Positions 51,368-58,984 of a DNA stretch of 64,000 nucleotides are shown here, one piece after another. The position numbers were made by a program, and so were the translations under genes. Source of the DNA: JBBQWS01 sp038210415. GTDB taxonomy: Bacteria > Actinomycetota > Actinomycetes > Prado026. The notes under the pieces were generated by a model. It did not search any database and had not been told where the DNA came from. It saw nothing but the letters and a program-made list of their open reading frames with translations. How positions within the stretch are numbered: position 1 is the first letter of the stretch; each line of letters opens with the position of its first letter. Where the stretch lies: the NCBI GenBank assembly GCA_038210415.1, contig JBBQWS010000003.1:1-64000 (forward strand), in the 5' to 3' direction.

Positions 51368-52656
51368 GCGGCCCTCCGTCCTTCTCTGTCCGGCCGGTCG
51401 AGGGTCTTCCGGAGATCGAACCGGGCGCCGACCTCGTCGGCCTGCTCGTCGGGGCGATGCCGGACCTGCGCGACGGCGACATCGTCGTGGTCACGAGCAA
51501 GGTCGTGAGCAAGGCCGAGGGCCGGGTCGTCGAAGCCACCGACCGCGAGGCTGCGATCGACGTGGAGACCGTGCGGGTCGTGGCCAGCCGCGACGGCACC
51601 CGCATCGTCGAGACCCGGCACGGGCTCGTCCTGGCCGCCGCCGGCGTCGACGCGAGCAACACCAGGGCCGGCACCGTCCTGCTGCTCCCCGTCGACCCCG
51701 ATGCCAGCGCGCGGCTGATCCGCACCGGGATCCGCGAGCGGGCCGGCGCTGACGTAGGGGTCGTCGTGAGCGACACCCTCGGCCGCCCCTGGCGGCAGGG
51801 CCTCACCGATGCAGCGATCGGGCTGGCCGGGCTCGCGCCGCTCGACGACTTCCGCGGCCGGGTCGACGGCCACGGGAACCCGTTGCAGCAGACCGTGGTC
51901 GCCGTGGCCGACGAGATCGCGGCGGCCGCGGACCTCGTCAAGGGCAAGTTGTCCGGCGTTCCGGCGGCAGTGGTCCGCGGGCTCGGGCACCTCGTGACCC
52001 CCACCGACGGGCCCGGGGCCCGGGCCCTGGTGCGGCCACCGGCCGAGGACCTGTTCCGGTTCGGGTCGCGCGACGTCGTGCCGGCGCGGCGGACCGTTCG
52101 CGCGTTCACCGACGAAGCGGTCGACCGTCCGCTGGTCGACCGCGCGGTCGCCGCCGCGCTGACCGCACCCGCCCCGCACCACACGACACCATGGCGGTTC
52201 GTCCTGGTCGAGTCGCAGACGGCCCGCACCCGCCTGCTCGACGGCATGGCTGCTCGCTGGGCCGACGACCTGCGCTCGGACGGGTTCGGTGCAGAGTCGA
52301 TCGAGCGGCGGCTGCGGCGTGGTGACGTCCTGCGGGCGGCGCCGTACCTCGTCGTCCCGTGCCTGGTCCTGGACGGCTCCCACGCCTACCCGGACCCGCG
52401 CCGGACGCAGGCGGAGCGCGAGATGTTCCTCGTCGCCATGGGCGCCGGCGTGGAGAACCTGCTGATCGCCCTGGCCGTCGAGGGCCTCGGGTCGGCCTGG
52501 GTGTCGTCCACGTTGTTCTGCAAGGACGTGGCCAGGGCCGCTCTCGACCTGCCCGAGCACTGGGAACCGATGGGCACCGTTGCCGTCGGGCACCCCGCCG
52601 CGCCTGCGTCCGACCGGCCCTCGCGCGACCCCGACGCGTTCGTCGTGGTGCGCTGA
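51364..52656 (+). CDS. fbiB: F420-0:gamma-glutamyl ligase fused to a nitroreductase domain (FbiB)
   Basis: Starting at a TTG in a TTGA overlap, the gene encodes 430 residues. The CofE part (about 1-235) adds glutamate residues to F420-0; it shows [31 protein letters not shown] and [17 protein letters not shown]. The C-terminal part (about 240-430) is a nitroreductase-like FMN domain ([34 protein letters not shown]) that reduces dehydro-F420-0 in mycobacteria. The fused arrangement is the actinobacterial FbiB. The extended upstream frame is only the antisense-free shadow of fbiA. Confidence 0.94.
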   Translation: MSGPPSFSVRPVEGLPEIEPGADLVGLLVGAMPDLRDGDIVVVTSKVVSKAEGRVVEATDREAAIDVETVRVVASRDGTRIVETRHGLVLAAAGVDASNTRAGTVLLLPVDPDASARLIRTGIRERAGADVGVVVSDTLGRPWRQGLTDAAIGLAGLAPLDDFRGRVDGHGNPLQQTVVAVADEIAAAADLVKGKLSGVPAAVVRGLGHLVTPTDGPGARALVRPPAEDLFRFGSRDVVPARRTVRAFTDEAVDRPLVDRAVAAALTAPAPHHTTPWRFVLVESQTARTRLLDGMAARWADDLRSDGFGAESIERRLRRGDVLRAAPYLVVPCLVLDGSHAYPDPRRTQAEREMFLVAMGAGVENLLIALAVEGLGSAWVSSTLFCKDVARAALDLPEHWEPMGTVAVGHPAAPASDRPSRDPDAFVVVR

Positions 52657-52669
52657 TGCGCGCGCGGGC

Positions 52670-52966
52670 ATGATCACCGAGCATGCGGTGCTGCAGGTCG
52701 ACCCGTCCCGGACGGGTGCGTTCGAGTCCGCCTTCGCCCAGGCCCGGCCGCTGATCGCGGTGCAGCGCGGCTTCCGGTCGCTCCGGCTCCTACGCATCGA
52801 CCAGACGCCCGGCCGCTACGTGTTGATGGTCGGGTGGGACACCCTCGTCGACCACACCGAAGGGTTTCGGACGTCGCCGGAGTACGCCCGCTGGCGCGCG
52901 CTGCTCCACCCGTTCTACGACCCGTTCCCGGTGGTGGAGCACGGAGTCGACGTCTTCGACGCGTAG
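52670..52966 (+). CDS. Antibiotic biosynthesis monooxygenase-like (ABM) protein
   Basis: This 98-residue protein starts at the ATG of MITEHAVLQVDPSRTGAFES and has the ABM ferredoxin-like fold pattern: QRGFRSLRLLRIDQTPGRYVLM, then WDTLVDHTEGFRTSPEYARW. Members are small dimeric oxygenases or haem-binding proteins, and many are of unknown function. It is 13 bases downstream of fbiB on the same strand, so it may be co-transcribed with the F420 genes. It is unrelated to F420 chemistry in sequence. Confidence 0.8.
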   Translation: MITEHAVLQVDPSRTGAFESAFAQARPLIAVQRGFRSLRLLRIDQTPGRYVLMVGWDTLVDHTEGFRTSPEYARWRALLHPFYDPFPVVEHGVDVFDA

Positions 52967-53014
52967 CCGGCCGCCGAACGAAACGGCACGGCCTCCGGAC
53001 GCGATCGGCCCGGG

Positions 53015-53956
53015 CTAACGCGACCGGTGGTCCAGCGGCGAGTAGCGCGGACCACGTCGCTCCAGCGGCGCGCCCAGCCCACCGGCGAGCTCGGTCATGC
53101 GGACCACGCGGTAGCGGTGGCCCGCGTACGGGGCCAGCAACGCCAGCATCGCCGCGTCGTCACCGCCACGCTCCCCCGTCAAGGCGTGCACCACAGCGGC
53201 GGCGAGGTGGTAGTCGCCCACCGAGACCGCGTCGGCGTCGCCGTGGGCGCGCTGCCGTACCTCCGCCGACGTCCACGGACCGATACCGGGCAACGAGCAG
53301 AGCCTCCGGTCGATCTCCGCACCGGGCAGGCCGAGCGTGCGTTCCAAAGCGTCCGCTCGACGCATCGCCTGGACGATCGCCGCCGAGCGCTCGGGACCCA
53401 CGCCGGCCCGGTGCCACTCCCAGGACGGGATCGCGACCCAGCCGGAAGGGGACGGCACCACTGCCATGCCGTCCGGAACGGGTCCGGGGGCAGCGCTGCC
53501 GAACGTGAGCACCAGCCGGCGCCACGACGCACGGGCTTCGCGTCCGGTCACCTTCTGCTCGAGAACGACCGGGACCACGGCCTGCGCCACGAGTCCGGTG
53601 CACGGGACCCGCCAGCCCTGGTTGCGTCGCCAGACCTCGCGCACCAGCGGATGGTCCGGGTCGAACTCGGCCGCGCCGACGTCGCCGGCCCCGAGCAGGT
53701 CCGGCACCTGGTCGAGCAGCCAGCCCGAGCCGGCGCCCCAGGCCAGCGCGGTCACCACGGCGGACGGGCGCGCCGGGTCGTCGACCGTGAGCGACAGCGA
53801 GCCGGGGCCGGCAGGCGTCAGAGCCGTGAGCCAGAACCGACGACCGACGAAGCGGACGGTCGGGTCGAACGCCCCTCGGCCCAGCGGACCCAGGGTCGCA
53901 GCCAGGTCGACCGGGCGCCCGGGCGCCCACCCGCGCTGCACCGGTTCGTCGACCAC
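53015..53956 (-). CDS. AlkA-type DNA-3-methyladenine glycosylase
   Basis: The protein of 313 residues (from the GTG of VVDEPVQRGW; a start nine codons earlier is open) is an HhH-GPD superfamily glycosylase. The helix-hairpin-helix is in LCSLPGIGPWTSAEVRQRA, and the catalytic Asp is in VSVGDYHLAAAV, near residue 246. It should cut alkylated purines from DNA. The N-terminal half is typical of the actinobacterial AlkA-like branch. It is convergent with the ABM gene and divergent from the DUF3105 gene. Confidence 0.88.
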   Translation of the reverse strand: MVDEPVQRGWAPGRPVDLAATLGPLGRGAFDPTVRFVGRRFWLTALTPAGPGSLSLTVDDPARPSAVVTALAWGAGSGWLLDQVPDLLGAGDVGAAEFDPDHPLVREVWRRNQGWRVPCTGLVAQAVVPVVLEQKVTGREARASWRRLVLTFGSAAPGPVPDGMAVVPSPSGWVAIPSWEWHRAGVGPERSAAIVQAMRRADALERTLGLPGAEIDRRLCSLPGIGPWTSAEVRQRAHGDADAVSVGDYHLAAAVVHALTGERGGDDAAMLALLAPYAGHRYRVVRMTELAGGLGAPLERRGPRYSPLDHRSR

Positions 53957-54005
53957 CCGCCCAGCCTGACACGGGGCGCGCACCCCGGTCGCCTATCCTG
54001 CTTCG

Positions 54006-54728
54006 ATGGCCCGCAACTCCGAGAAGCACCCCGACCCGTCTGGCAAGAGCCGCCGTCAGCGCGTCGACGAGCTCCGCGCCGCCGAGAAGCAGGCGGACCG
54101 GCGCCGCACGCTGCTGATCGTCGGCACCGCATCCTTGCTCTCGATCGTGCTCGTGGTCGCCGTCGTGGTCGTGGTCCGCAAGTCCGACGCGAGCCTGGTG
54201 AAGAACCAGGCCGTCAGCTCGTTCGGCGTGGCTGCCGCCGCGGCGTCGTGTTCCCCCGAGGAGAGTCAGATCGCGACCGGCAGCGGGCAGCACGTCGACC
54301 CGTCGAAGGTGACGCGGGTCGCCTACGCCACCGTCCCGCCGACCTTCGGCGAGCACTACCCGACGCCCGCACCGTTCGGCCGCACGTTCTACAGCGAGCG
54401 CGACAAGCCGGTCATGGAGGTGCTGGTCCACAACCTCGAGCACGGCTACACCGTCGTCTGGTACGACAGCACGATCACCGGCGACCAGCTCACCGCTCTG
54501 AACAACCTGTCGCAGCGGCTGCCCCTGGACGCCGGCAAGGAGAAGCTGATCGTCTCGGCGTGGGATCCCACCTACGGAGCCTTCCCGGCCGGCAAGCACA
54601 TTGCCTTCGGCCACTGGACGGCGAAGCAAGGAGTCCGTCAGCTCTGCGGCCAGGTCAGCGGTGACGCTCTGCAGGCCTTCATGAACGCGCACCCAAGCAC
54701 CGACGCCCCCGAGCCGGGCGGCGCCTGA
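54006..54728 (+). CDS. DUF3105 membrane-anchored protein
   Basis: The 240-residue protein has a basic cytosolic start, one membrane helix near residues 36-58 (TLLIVGTASLLSIVLVVAVV) and an extracellular DUF3105 domain with VAYATVPPTFGEHYPTPAPFG and VLVHNLEHGYTVVWYD. The His-rich HNLEHGY and GHW motifs could hold a metal, but no activity is known. It is convergent with the manC-like gene, and a GC-rich hairpin lies between the two stop codons. Confidence 0.88.
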   Translation: MARNSEKHPDPSGKSRRQRVDELRAAEKQADRRRTLLIVGTASLLSIVLVVAVVVVVRKSDASLVKNQAVSSFGVAAAAASCSPEESQIATGSGQHVDPSKVTRVAYATVPPTFGEHYPTPAPFGRTFYSERDKPVMEVLVHNLEHGYTVVWYDSTITGDQLTALNNLSQRLPLDAGKEKLIVSAWDPTYGAFPAGKHIAFGHWTAKQGVRQLCGQVSGDALQAFMNAHPSTDAPEPGGA

Positions 54729-54752
54729 CCGCCCCGCGCTGCGTCCAGATCG

Positions 54753-54780
54753 GTGCCCCCGGCAGAGGCAGCGGGGGTGC
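54753..54780. terminator. Bidirectional hairpin between convergent genes
   Basis: GTGCCCCCG and CGGGGGTGC (54753-54761 and 54772-54780) pair over nine positions, two of them G-U, with a 10-base loop. The element lies in the 58-base gap between the stop codons of the DUF3105 and manC-like genes and is the only stable structure seen there. It lacks a U-tract, as is usual in high-GC genomes. Confidence 0.5.
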
Positions 54781-54786
54781 CGCGGA

Positions 54787-55887
54787 TCAGCCCTCGGTGA
54801 CGTCCGCGGAGGTCCGGATCGCCCGGTCGGGCAACACCACGTCGACCCACACCCTGACCCCGGACGGGAGCTCGCAGTCGGCTCCGACCGAAGCCCCGTC
54901 GCCGACGACAGCCGACTGCACGACGGTGCGCTCCCCCACCGCTGCTCCCGCACCGACGACGCTGTCGCGGACGACTGCCCCGGCGGCGACGACCGCACCG
55001 TCCTGGAGCACCGAACCGTGCACCACGGCGGCCGCCCCGACGACGGCTCCGGCCCCGACCACCGATCCACCGGTGACCGTGGCGGTCGGGTGCACCTGGG
55101 CGCCCACGAGAACCAGCCGGTCGCCGACCGGGCCGGGCACCGCGGACGAGCGGACCCGGCCCAGAACGAGGTCGCGCGACCCGACGACGAAGGCCGCCGG
55201 GTTGCCGAGGTCGAGCCAGTAGGTCGCGTCGACGTACCCGAGAAGCAGGGCGCCGTCGTCGAGCAGCCCGGGAAAGGTCTGCCGTTCGACCGAGACGACC
55301 TGGCCCGCGGGGATCGCCTCGATGACGGACCGCCGGAACACGTAGCAGCCTGCGTTGATCTGGTCGCTGATCGGCTCCGGCATCTTCTCCAGGAACGCGG
55401 TGACCCGGCCGTCGGCGTCGGTCGGGACGCAGCCGAACGCCCGGGCGTCGTCGACCCGGGTCAGGTGCAGCGTGACGGCGGCCTGGCGGGCGAGGTGCAT
55501 ACCGATCTGGGCGGCGAGGTCGTGCCCCGTGAGGATGTCGCCGTTCAGCACCACGACGGCGTCGTCCGGGCCGCCGCGCAGTCGGTCGGCGACGTTGCGG
55601 ATGGCCCCCGCGGTGCCGAGCGGTGCGTCCTCGGTCGCGTACTCCAGCTCGAGCCCGAATGCCGAGCCGTCGCCGAGGTAGCCCTCGAAGACCTCCGGCC
55701 GGTACGACGTAGCCAGCACGACGTGGGTGATGCCGGCGTCGCGCAACCGGGCCAGCTGGTGCAGCACGAACGGAACTCCGGCCACGGGCAGCATCGGCTT
55801 CGGCGTGCGGACCGTGAGCGGGCGCAGCCGGGTCCCCTTGCCGCCGACGAGGAGCACCGCCTCGGCCGGTGCGTGGGGCATGGTCAC
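54787..55887 (-). CDS. manC: Mannose-1-phosphate guanylyltransferase-like nucleotidyltransferase
   Basis: The 366-residue protein has an N-terminal nucleotidyltransferase domain, VLLVGGKGTRLRPLTVRTPKPMLPVAG, with the activated-nucleotide Gly-rich loop, and a C-terminal left-handed beta-helix of hexapeptide repeats (residues about 250-350; GGSVVGAGAVVGAAAVVHGS). Such enzymes make NDP-sugars; the best match is GDP-mannose, and the gene holds the place of manC in the mycobacterial manC-rhamnosyl cluster. The specificity for GTP and mannose is inference. Confidence 0.85.
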   Translation of the reverse strand: MTMPHAPAEAVLLVGGKGTRLRPLTVRTPKPMLPVAGVPFVLHQLARLRDAGITHVVLATSYRPEVFEGYLGDGSAFGLELEYATEDAPLGTAGAIRNVADRLRGGPDDAVVVLNGDILTGHDLAAQIGMHLARQAAVTLHLTRVDDARAFGCVPTDADGRVTAFLEKMPEPISDQINAGCYVFRRSVIEAIPAGQVVSVERQTFPGLLDDGALLLGYVDATYWLDLGNPAAFVVGSRDLVLGRVRSSAVPGPVGDRLVLVGAQVHPTATVTGGSVVGAGAVVGAAAVVHGSVLQDGAVVAAGAVVRDSVVGAGAAVGERTVVQSAVVGDGASVGADCELPSGVRVWVDVVLPDRAIRTSADVTEG

Positions 55888-55928
55888 CGCGGCAACCTAC
55901 CGGGGTTCGGCCTACCCTGGGGGCCACC

Positions 55929-56678
55929 ATGGACCCAACCCCGTCGCAGCTGCTCGCCGCGGCCCTGGCCGCCGACGGGAGCCGCCCCTTCGTCACGTTC
56001 TACGACGAGATCACCGGCGAGCGGATCGAGCTGTCGGTGGCGACGTTCACCAACTGGGTCGCCAAGACGGCCAACCTCATCGTCGACGGGCTGGGCCTGG
56101 GTCCCGGCGACGTGCTTCGGCTCGACTTGCCACGGCACTGGCAGGCACCCCTGTGGGCAGTGGCCGCCTGGTCTGCCGGGCTGACCGTCGACCTTTCCGG
56201 CGACCCCGCCGCTGCCGCGCTGGCCGTCTGCGGCCCGGCCGGGATCGACACCGCCCTCGCGGCGCCCGACGTGATCGCTTTGTCGCTACGCCCGCTCGGA
56301 GCGCCGTTCGCGCCGGGCAGCCTGCCGGCTGGAGTCCTCGACTACGGGCGCGAAGTGGGCGGGTATGCCGACGAGTTCCGCGGCCCGGCCGGCTTCGACG
56401 CCGACGTTCCCTTGATCGTCGACCGAGCCGAATCCCGCACCAACGAGCAAGCCATCCGGCAGGCTGTCGGTCACGCCACTGCGTGGGGGCTGGACGAGGG
56501 GGGACGCTTGTTGGTCGACGAGGCGCTCGACCCGGTGGACGAGGTGCTGGCGACGACGCTCGTCCCGCTCGTCCGGGCCGGTTCTGCGGTGCTCGTCAAG
56601 GACGCTGGCCCTGACCGAATCGAAGCGATCGCTGCCGCCGAACGCGTCACAGCCCGGGCGGTGGGCCACAACGGGTGA
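55929..56678 (+). CDS. TIGR03089 family protein (degenerate adenylation-like domain)
   Basis: The 249-residue protein starts MDPTPSQLLAAALAADGSRP and resembles the N-terminal part of AMP-binding acyl/aminoacyl ligases (RIELSVATFTNWVAKTANL), but lacks the ATP-binding loops that would make it an enzyme. The TIGR03089 family is actinobacterial and usually lies next to an LCP gene, as here. Its stop overlaps a GTG that would start the decayed LCP gene. A role in cell-wall assembly is likely but unproven. Confidence 0.82.
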   Translation: MDPTPSQLLAAALAADGSRPFVTFYDEITGERIELSVATFTNWVAKTANLIVDGLGLGPGDVLRLDLPRHWQAPLWAVAAWSAGLTVDLSGDPAAAALAVCGPAGIDTALAAPDVIALSLRPLGAPFAPGSLPAGVLDYGREVGGYADEFRGPAGFDADVPLIVDRAESRTNEQAIRQAVGHATAWGLDEGGRLLVDEALDPVDEVLATTLVPLVRAGSAVLVKDAGPDRIEAIAAAERVTARAVGHNG

Positions 56679-57445
56679 CCGCCTCCGATCCGACCGAACC
56701 CTCACGAAACGCCCGAGCAGCCGCGGTGGAAGCGCGTCGGGGTGATCGCCGGCGTCATCGTTGCCGTGCTGCTCTGCGCCGCCGGCGTCGGCGGCTACCT
56801 GGTGTACCGCCACCTTGACTCCAACATCACCGCAGGGTCGGTGGACGCCGACCAGCAGCTCCGCCCAAGCGCCGGACCCTCGGCGCCCGGCCCGACCCAC
56901 CCCGCCGACCAGGGACCGGCGGTCAACATCCTGGTGATGGGCTCGGACACCCGCGTGGGCCAGGGCGGCGAGGGCGATTCGGCCAAGATCTACAGCAGCG
57001 CGCAGTCCGACGTCGTGATGCTCGTCCACCTGTCAGCCGACCGGCAGCGGGCCCTGGTCCTCAGCATCCCTCGGGACACCTGGGTCCACATCCCGCAGTG
57101 CACTCTCGGCGGTACCACCCACTCGGCCAGAGACGCGAAGTTCAACGAAGCGTTCACCTTGGGTGGGGCGGCCCGGGGTGGCCCAGGGTCGTCGGGGTCG
57201 ACCCCGCCCGAGCGACGTCGAAAGCAACCGTCGTGCGCTACAACCCGAGGCACGACCAGTCCGGTCGGACCCTCACCGCGTCGGTGAAAGGCGCCACCAG
57301 CCGGGCGGACGGCTCCCTCGGCAGCACTCTCGAGCTCGTGCTCGGTTCCGACTACTCCGGGCTGCTCCGGGTCAATGTCCCTGGCAACGACCCGTCGGGA
57401 TCGTCGCGGTCGATCGTCACCGCGGACATCAAGGGCTGTATCTGA
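56675..57445 (+). pseudogene. Broken LytR-CpsA-Psr (LCP) family gene
   Basis: LCP enzymes attach anionic polymers or arabinogalactan to peptidoglycan. Three pieces lie in different frames. First, the native start is GTG in a GTGA overlap with the TIGR03089 gene (VTASDPTEP). Second, after a frameshift near 56700, the frame gives RWKRVGVIAGVIVAVLL and the early LCP core VNILVMGSDTR then LVLSIPRDTWVHIPQC and KFNEAFTLGG. Third, after a junction near 57160-57230 the frame changes again and matches the C-terminal LytR_C domain (TVVRYNPRHDQ, GSLGSTLELVLGSDY). The catalytic arginines and most of the LCP domain between them are missing. A deletion and at least two frameshifts make a working protein very unlikely. 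Confidence 0.82.
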
Positions 57446-57469
57446 CGGCTGCCTGTACTGACCTGCGGA

Positions 57470-58984
57470 TCAGGGGGTCGCGGTGACCGACAGGGCCGTC
57501 ATGCGGGCGGTGAAGTCGGTGACCGCGCTCGGGCCGCCCAGAACCGTCACCCCTACCACCAGGGGGTGCGCCCGCAGCCAGGTCCGCACCACGTCGCTCA
57601 GCGACGTCGGCGTCGTGAGCAGCAGCACCTGCCCCAGCACTCCGCCCGGCAGCCCGTCGACGGTGTTCGCCGTCGCACCGGACGCCACCACCACGTGCGC
57701 CGTGGGCACGAGCCCAGCCATCGCCGTGGCGAGCGCCACCGACGTGGCGTAGCTGCCGACCCCCTCGACCTTGGTCACCGCCGGCAGCGCAGCAAACACC
57801 GCAGCGGCGATCGTGCCCGTACCGCCGACGGTGTAGGTCCTGGTGACGCCGAGCTTGGCGATCTCGTCGGCCGCAGACGACGAGATCACGTCGGTGCGGG
57901 TCAGGATCACCGGAACCCCCAGCGCCGCCGCGGGGCCGCCCGCCATCAGCGCGTTGGAGAGCTCACTGTCCCAGCCGGACGCGACGAACGCCGTACGGCT
58001 CGGCGAACCCACCTGGTCGGCGATGGCGGCCGCGGTGGCGTACCGGTCCGCCCCCCACAACCGGGTCACGGTGGTGACGCCCAGTGCGGTCAGCTGGTCC
58101 ACCACGGCCGAGCCGATCACGCCTTCGCCACCCAGGACGTACGCGGTGGTGGCGCCGCGGCGCGTGATCTCGGCCGCGACCGCAGCCGGAAGGGAGATAG
58201 CGGTCGTCAACAGGAGCGGCGCATGCTTGACCGCCGCCAACGGTGCACCGACGAGGCCGTCGACCAGGTGCGCCTGCTCGCCGGACGCGATCACCACGCT
58301 CGACGACGTGGGCACCGCAGCCCGCGCGATCGCGACCGCGGTGGCGTACCGGTCGGCGCCGGCGAGCCGGGTGACCGGGCAGCCGAGGGTTCCGGGAAGG
58401 CAGCCGTAGCCGCCGGTGTAGTAGGACGTCTGGGCTCGCGCGCCCGGCCAGGCGAGCGAGATGTGGATGTGGTCGATGTGCGGGTCGGTGCTCGGGTTCG
58501 TGTGGTTGTTGACGTCGTAGGCGCGCCAGCCCCAGTTGTTGTGGATGAGGTACATGACGCCCAGGCGTCTGGCCATGGCGAACTGGTTGCCGTACTTGTC
58601 CGTGGCCAGCAGCCAGCTGATGAACGACTGAGCCAGGGCCTCCTGGGCGGGAACCCGCGAGTCGACCATCCAGTCGATCGCCCGGCCTTCCTCGTGCCCG
58701 CTGTGGTAGGCCGTGCTGCAGGTGCGCAGGATGTCGAACACGCGGTTCGTCGCGTACGTCGCCGAGATGACGTCGCGGATCGCGAGGATGCCCGGCGTGA
58801 TCGTCGAGCTGCACCCGGTGCCCTCGGTGGGGTCCCACGGCTGGAGCGGGTCGATCGAGGCCCCGAGATCGGGGACGGCCGGAGCGGGTACGGCGGCCTG
58901 GGCGACCCCGCCGAGCGGCAGCAGGAACGCGCACACGGCCGCGGCAAGCGCTCCGACGACGGCCCGGCGCCAGGAGGGCTTCAC
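57470..58984 (-). CDS. Secreted protein with an M15-like (VldE/ARB_07466-type) domain and three CWB2 repeats
   Basis: The 504-residue protein starts at the GTG overlapping the stop of the SpoIID gene, with a signal peptide (VVGALAAAVCAFLLPLGGVAQA). Residues about 45-215 form a compact domain ending in DPHIDHIHISLAWPG, with GHEEGRAIDWMVD earlier; the His/Asp pattern recalls M15/extensin-like peptidases, but the catalytic set is incomplete. Residues about 220-504 are three CWB2 repeats, marked by TRLAGADRYATAVAIA, TRLWGADRYATAAAIA and the third, less exact copy. CWB2 domains hold proteins to wall polymers without covalent bonds. It is the last gene of the three-gene cell-wall operon. Confidence 0.85.
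   Translation of the reverse strand: MKPSWRRAVVGALAAAVCAFLLPLGGVAQAAVPAPAVPDLGASIDPLQPWDPTEGTGCSSTITPGILAIRDVISATYATNRVFDILRTCSTAYHSGHEEGRAIDWMVDSRVPAQEALAQSFISWLLATDKYGNQFAMARRLGVMYLIHNNWGWRAYDVNNHTNPSTDPHIDHIHISLAWPGARAQTSYYTGGYGCLPGTLGCPVTRLAGADRYATAVAIARAAVPTSSSVVIASGEQAHLVDGLVGAPLAAVKHAPLLLTTAISLPAAVAAEITRRGATTAYVLGGEGVIGSAVVDQLTALGVTTVTRLWGADRYATAAAIADQVGSPSRTAFVASGWDSELSNALMAGGPAAALGVPVILTRTDVISSSAADEIAKLGVTRTYTVGGTGTIAAAVFAALPAVTKVEGVGSYATSVALATAMAGLVPTAHVVVASGATANTVDGLPGGVLGQVLLLTTPTSLSDVVRTWLRAHPLVVGVTVLGGPSAVTDFTARMTALSVTATP

Noticed and set aside
49984..52797. A 937-codon minus-strand open frame opposite the kinase, fbiA and fbiB
   Set aside because: It is the mirror frame of three certain genes, and its protein shows no motif, only Arg/Gly/Ala-rich low complexity.
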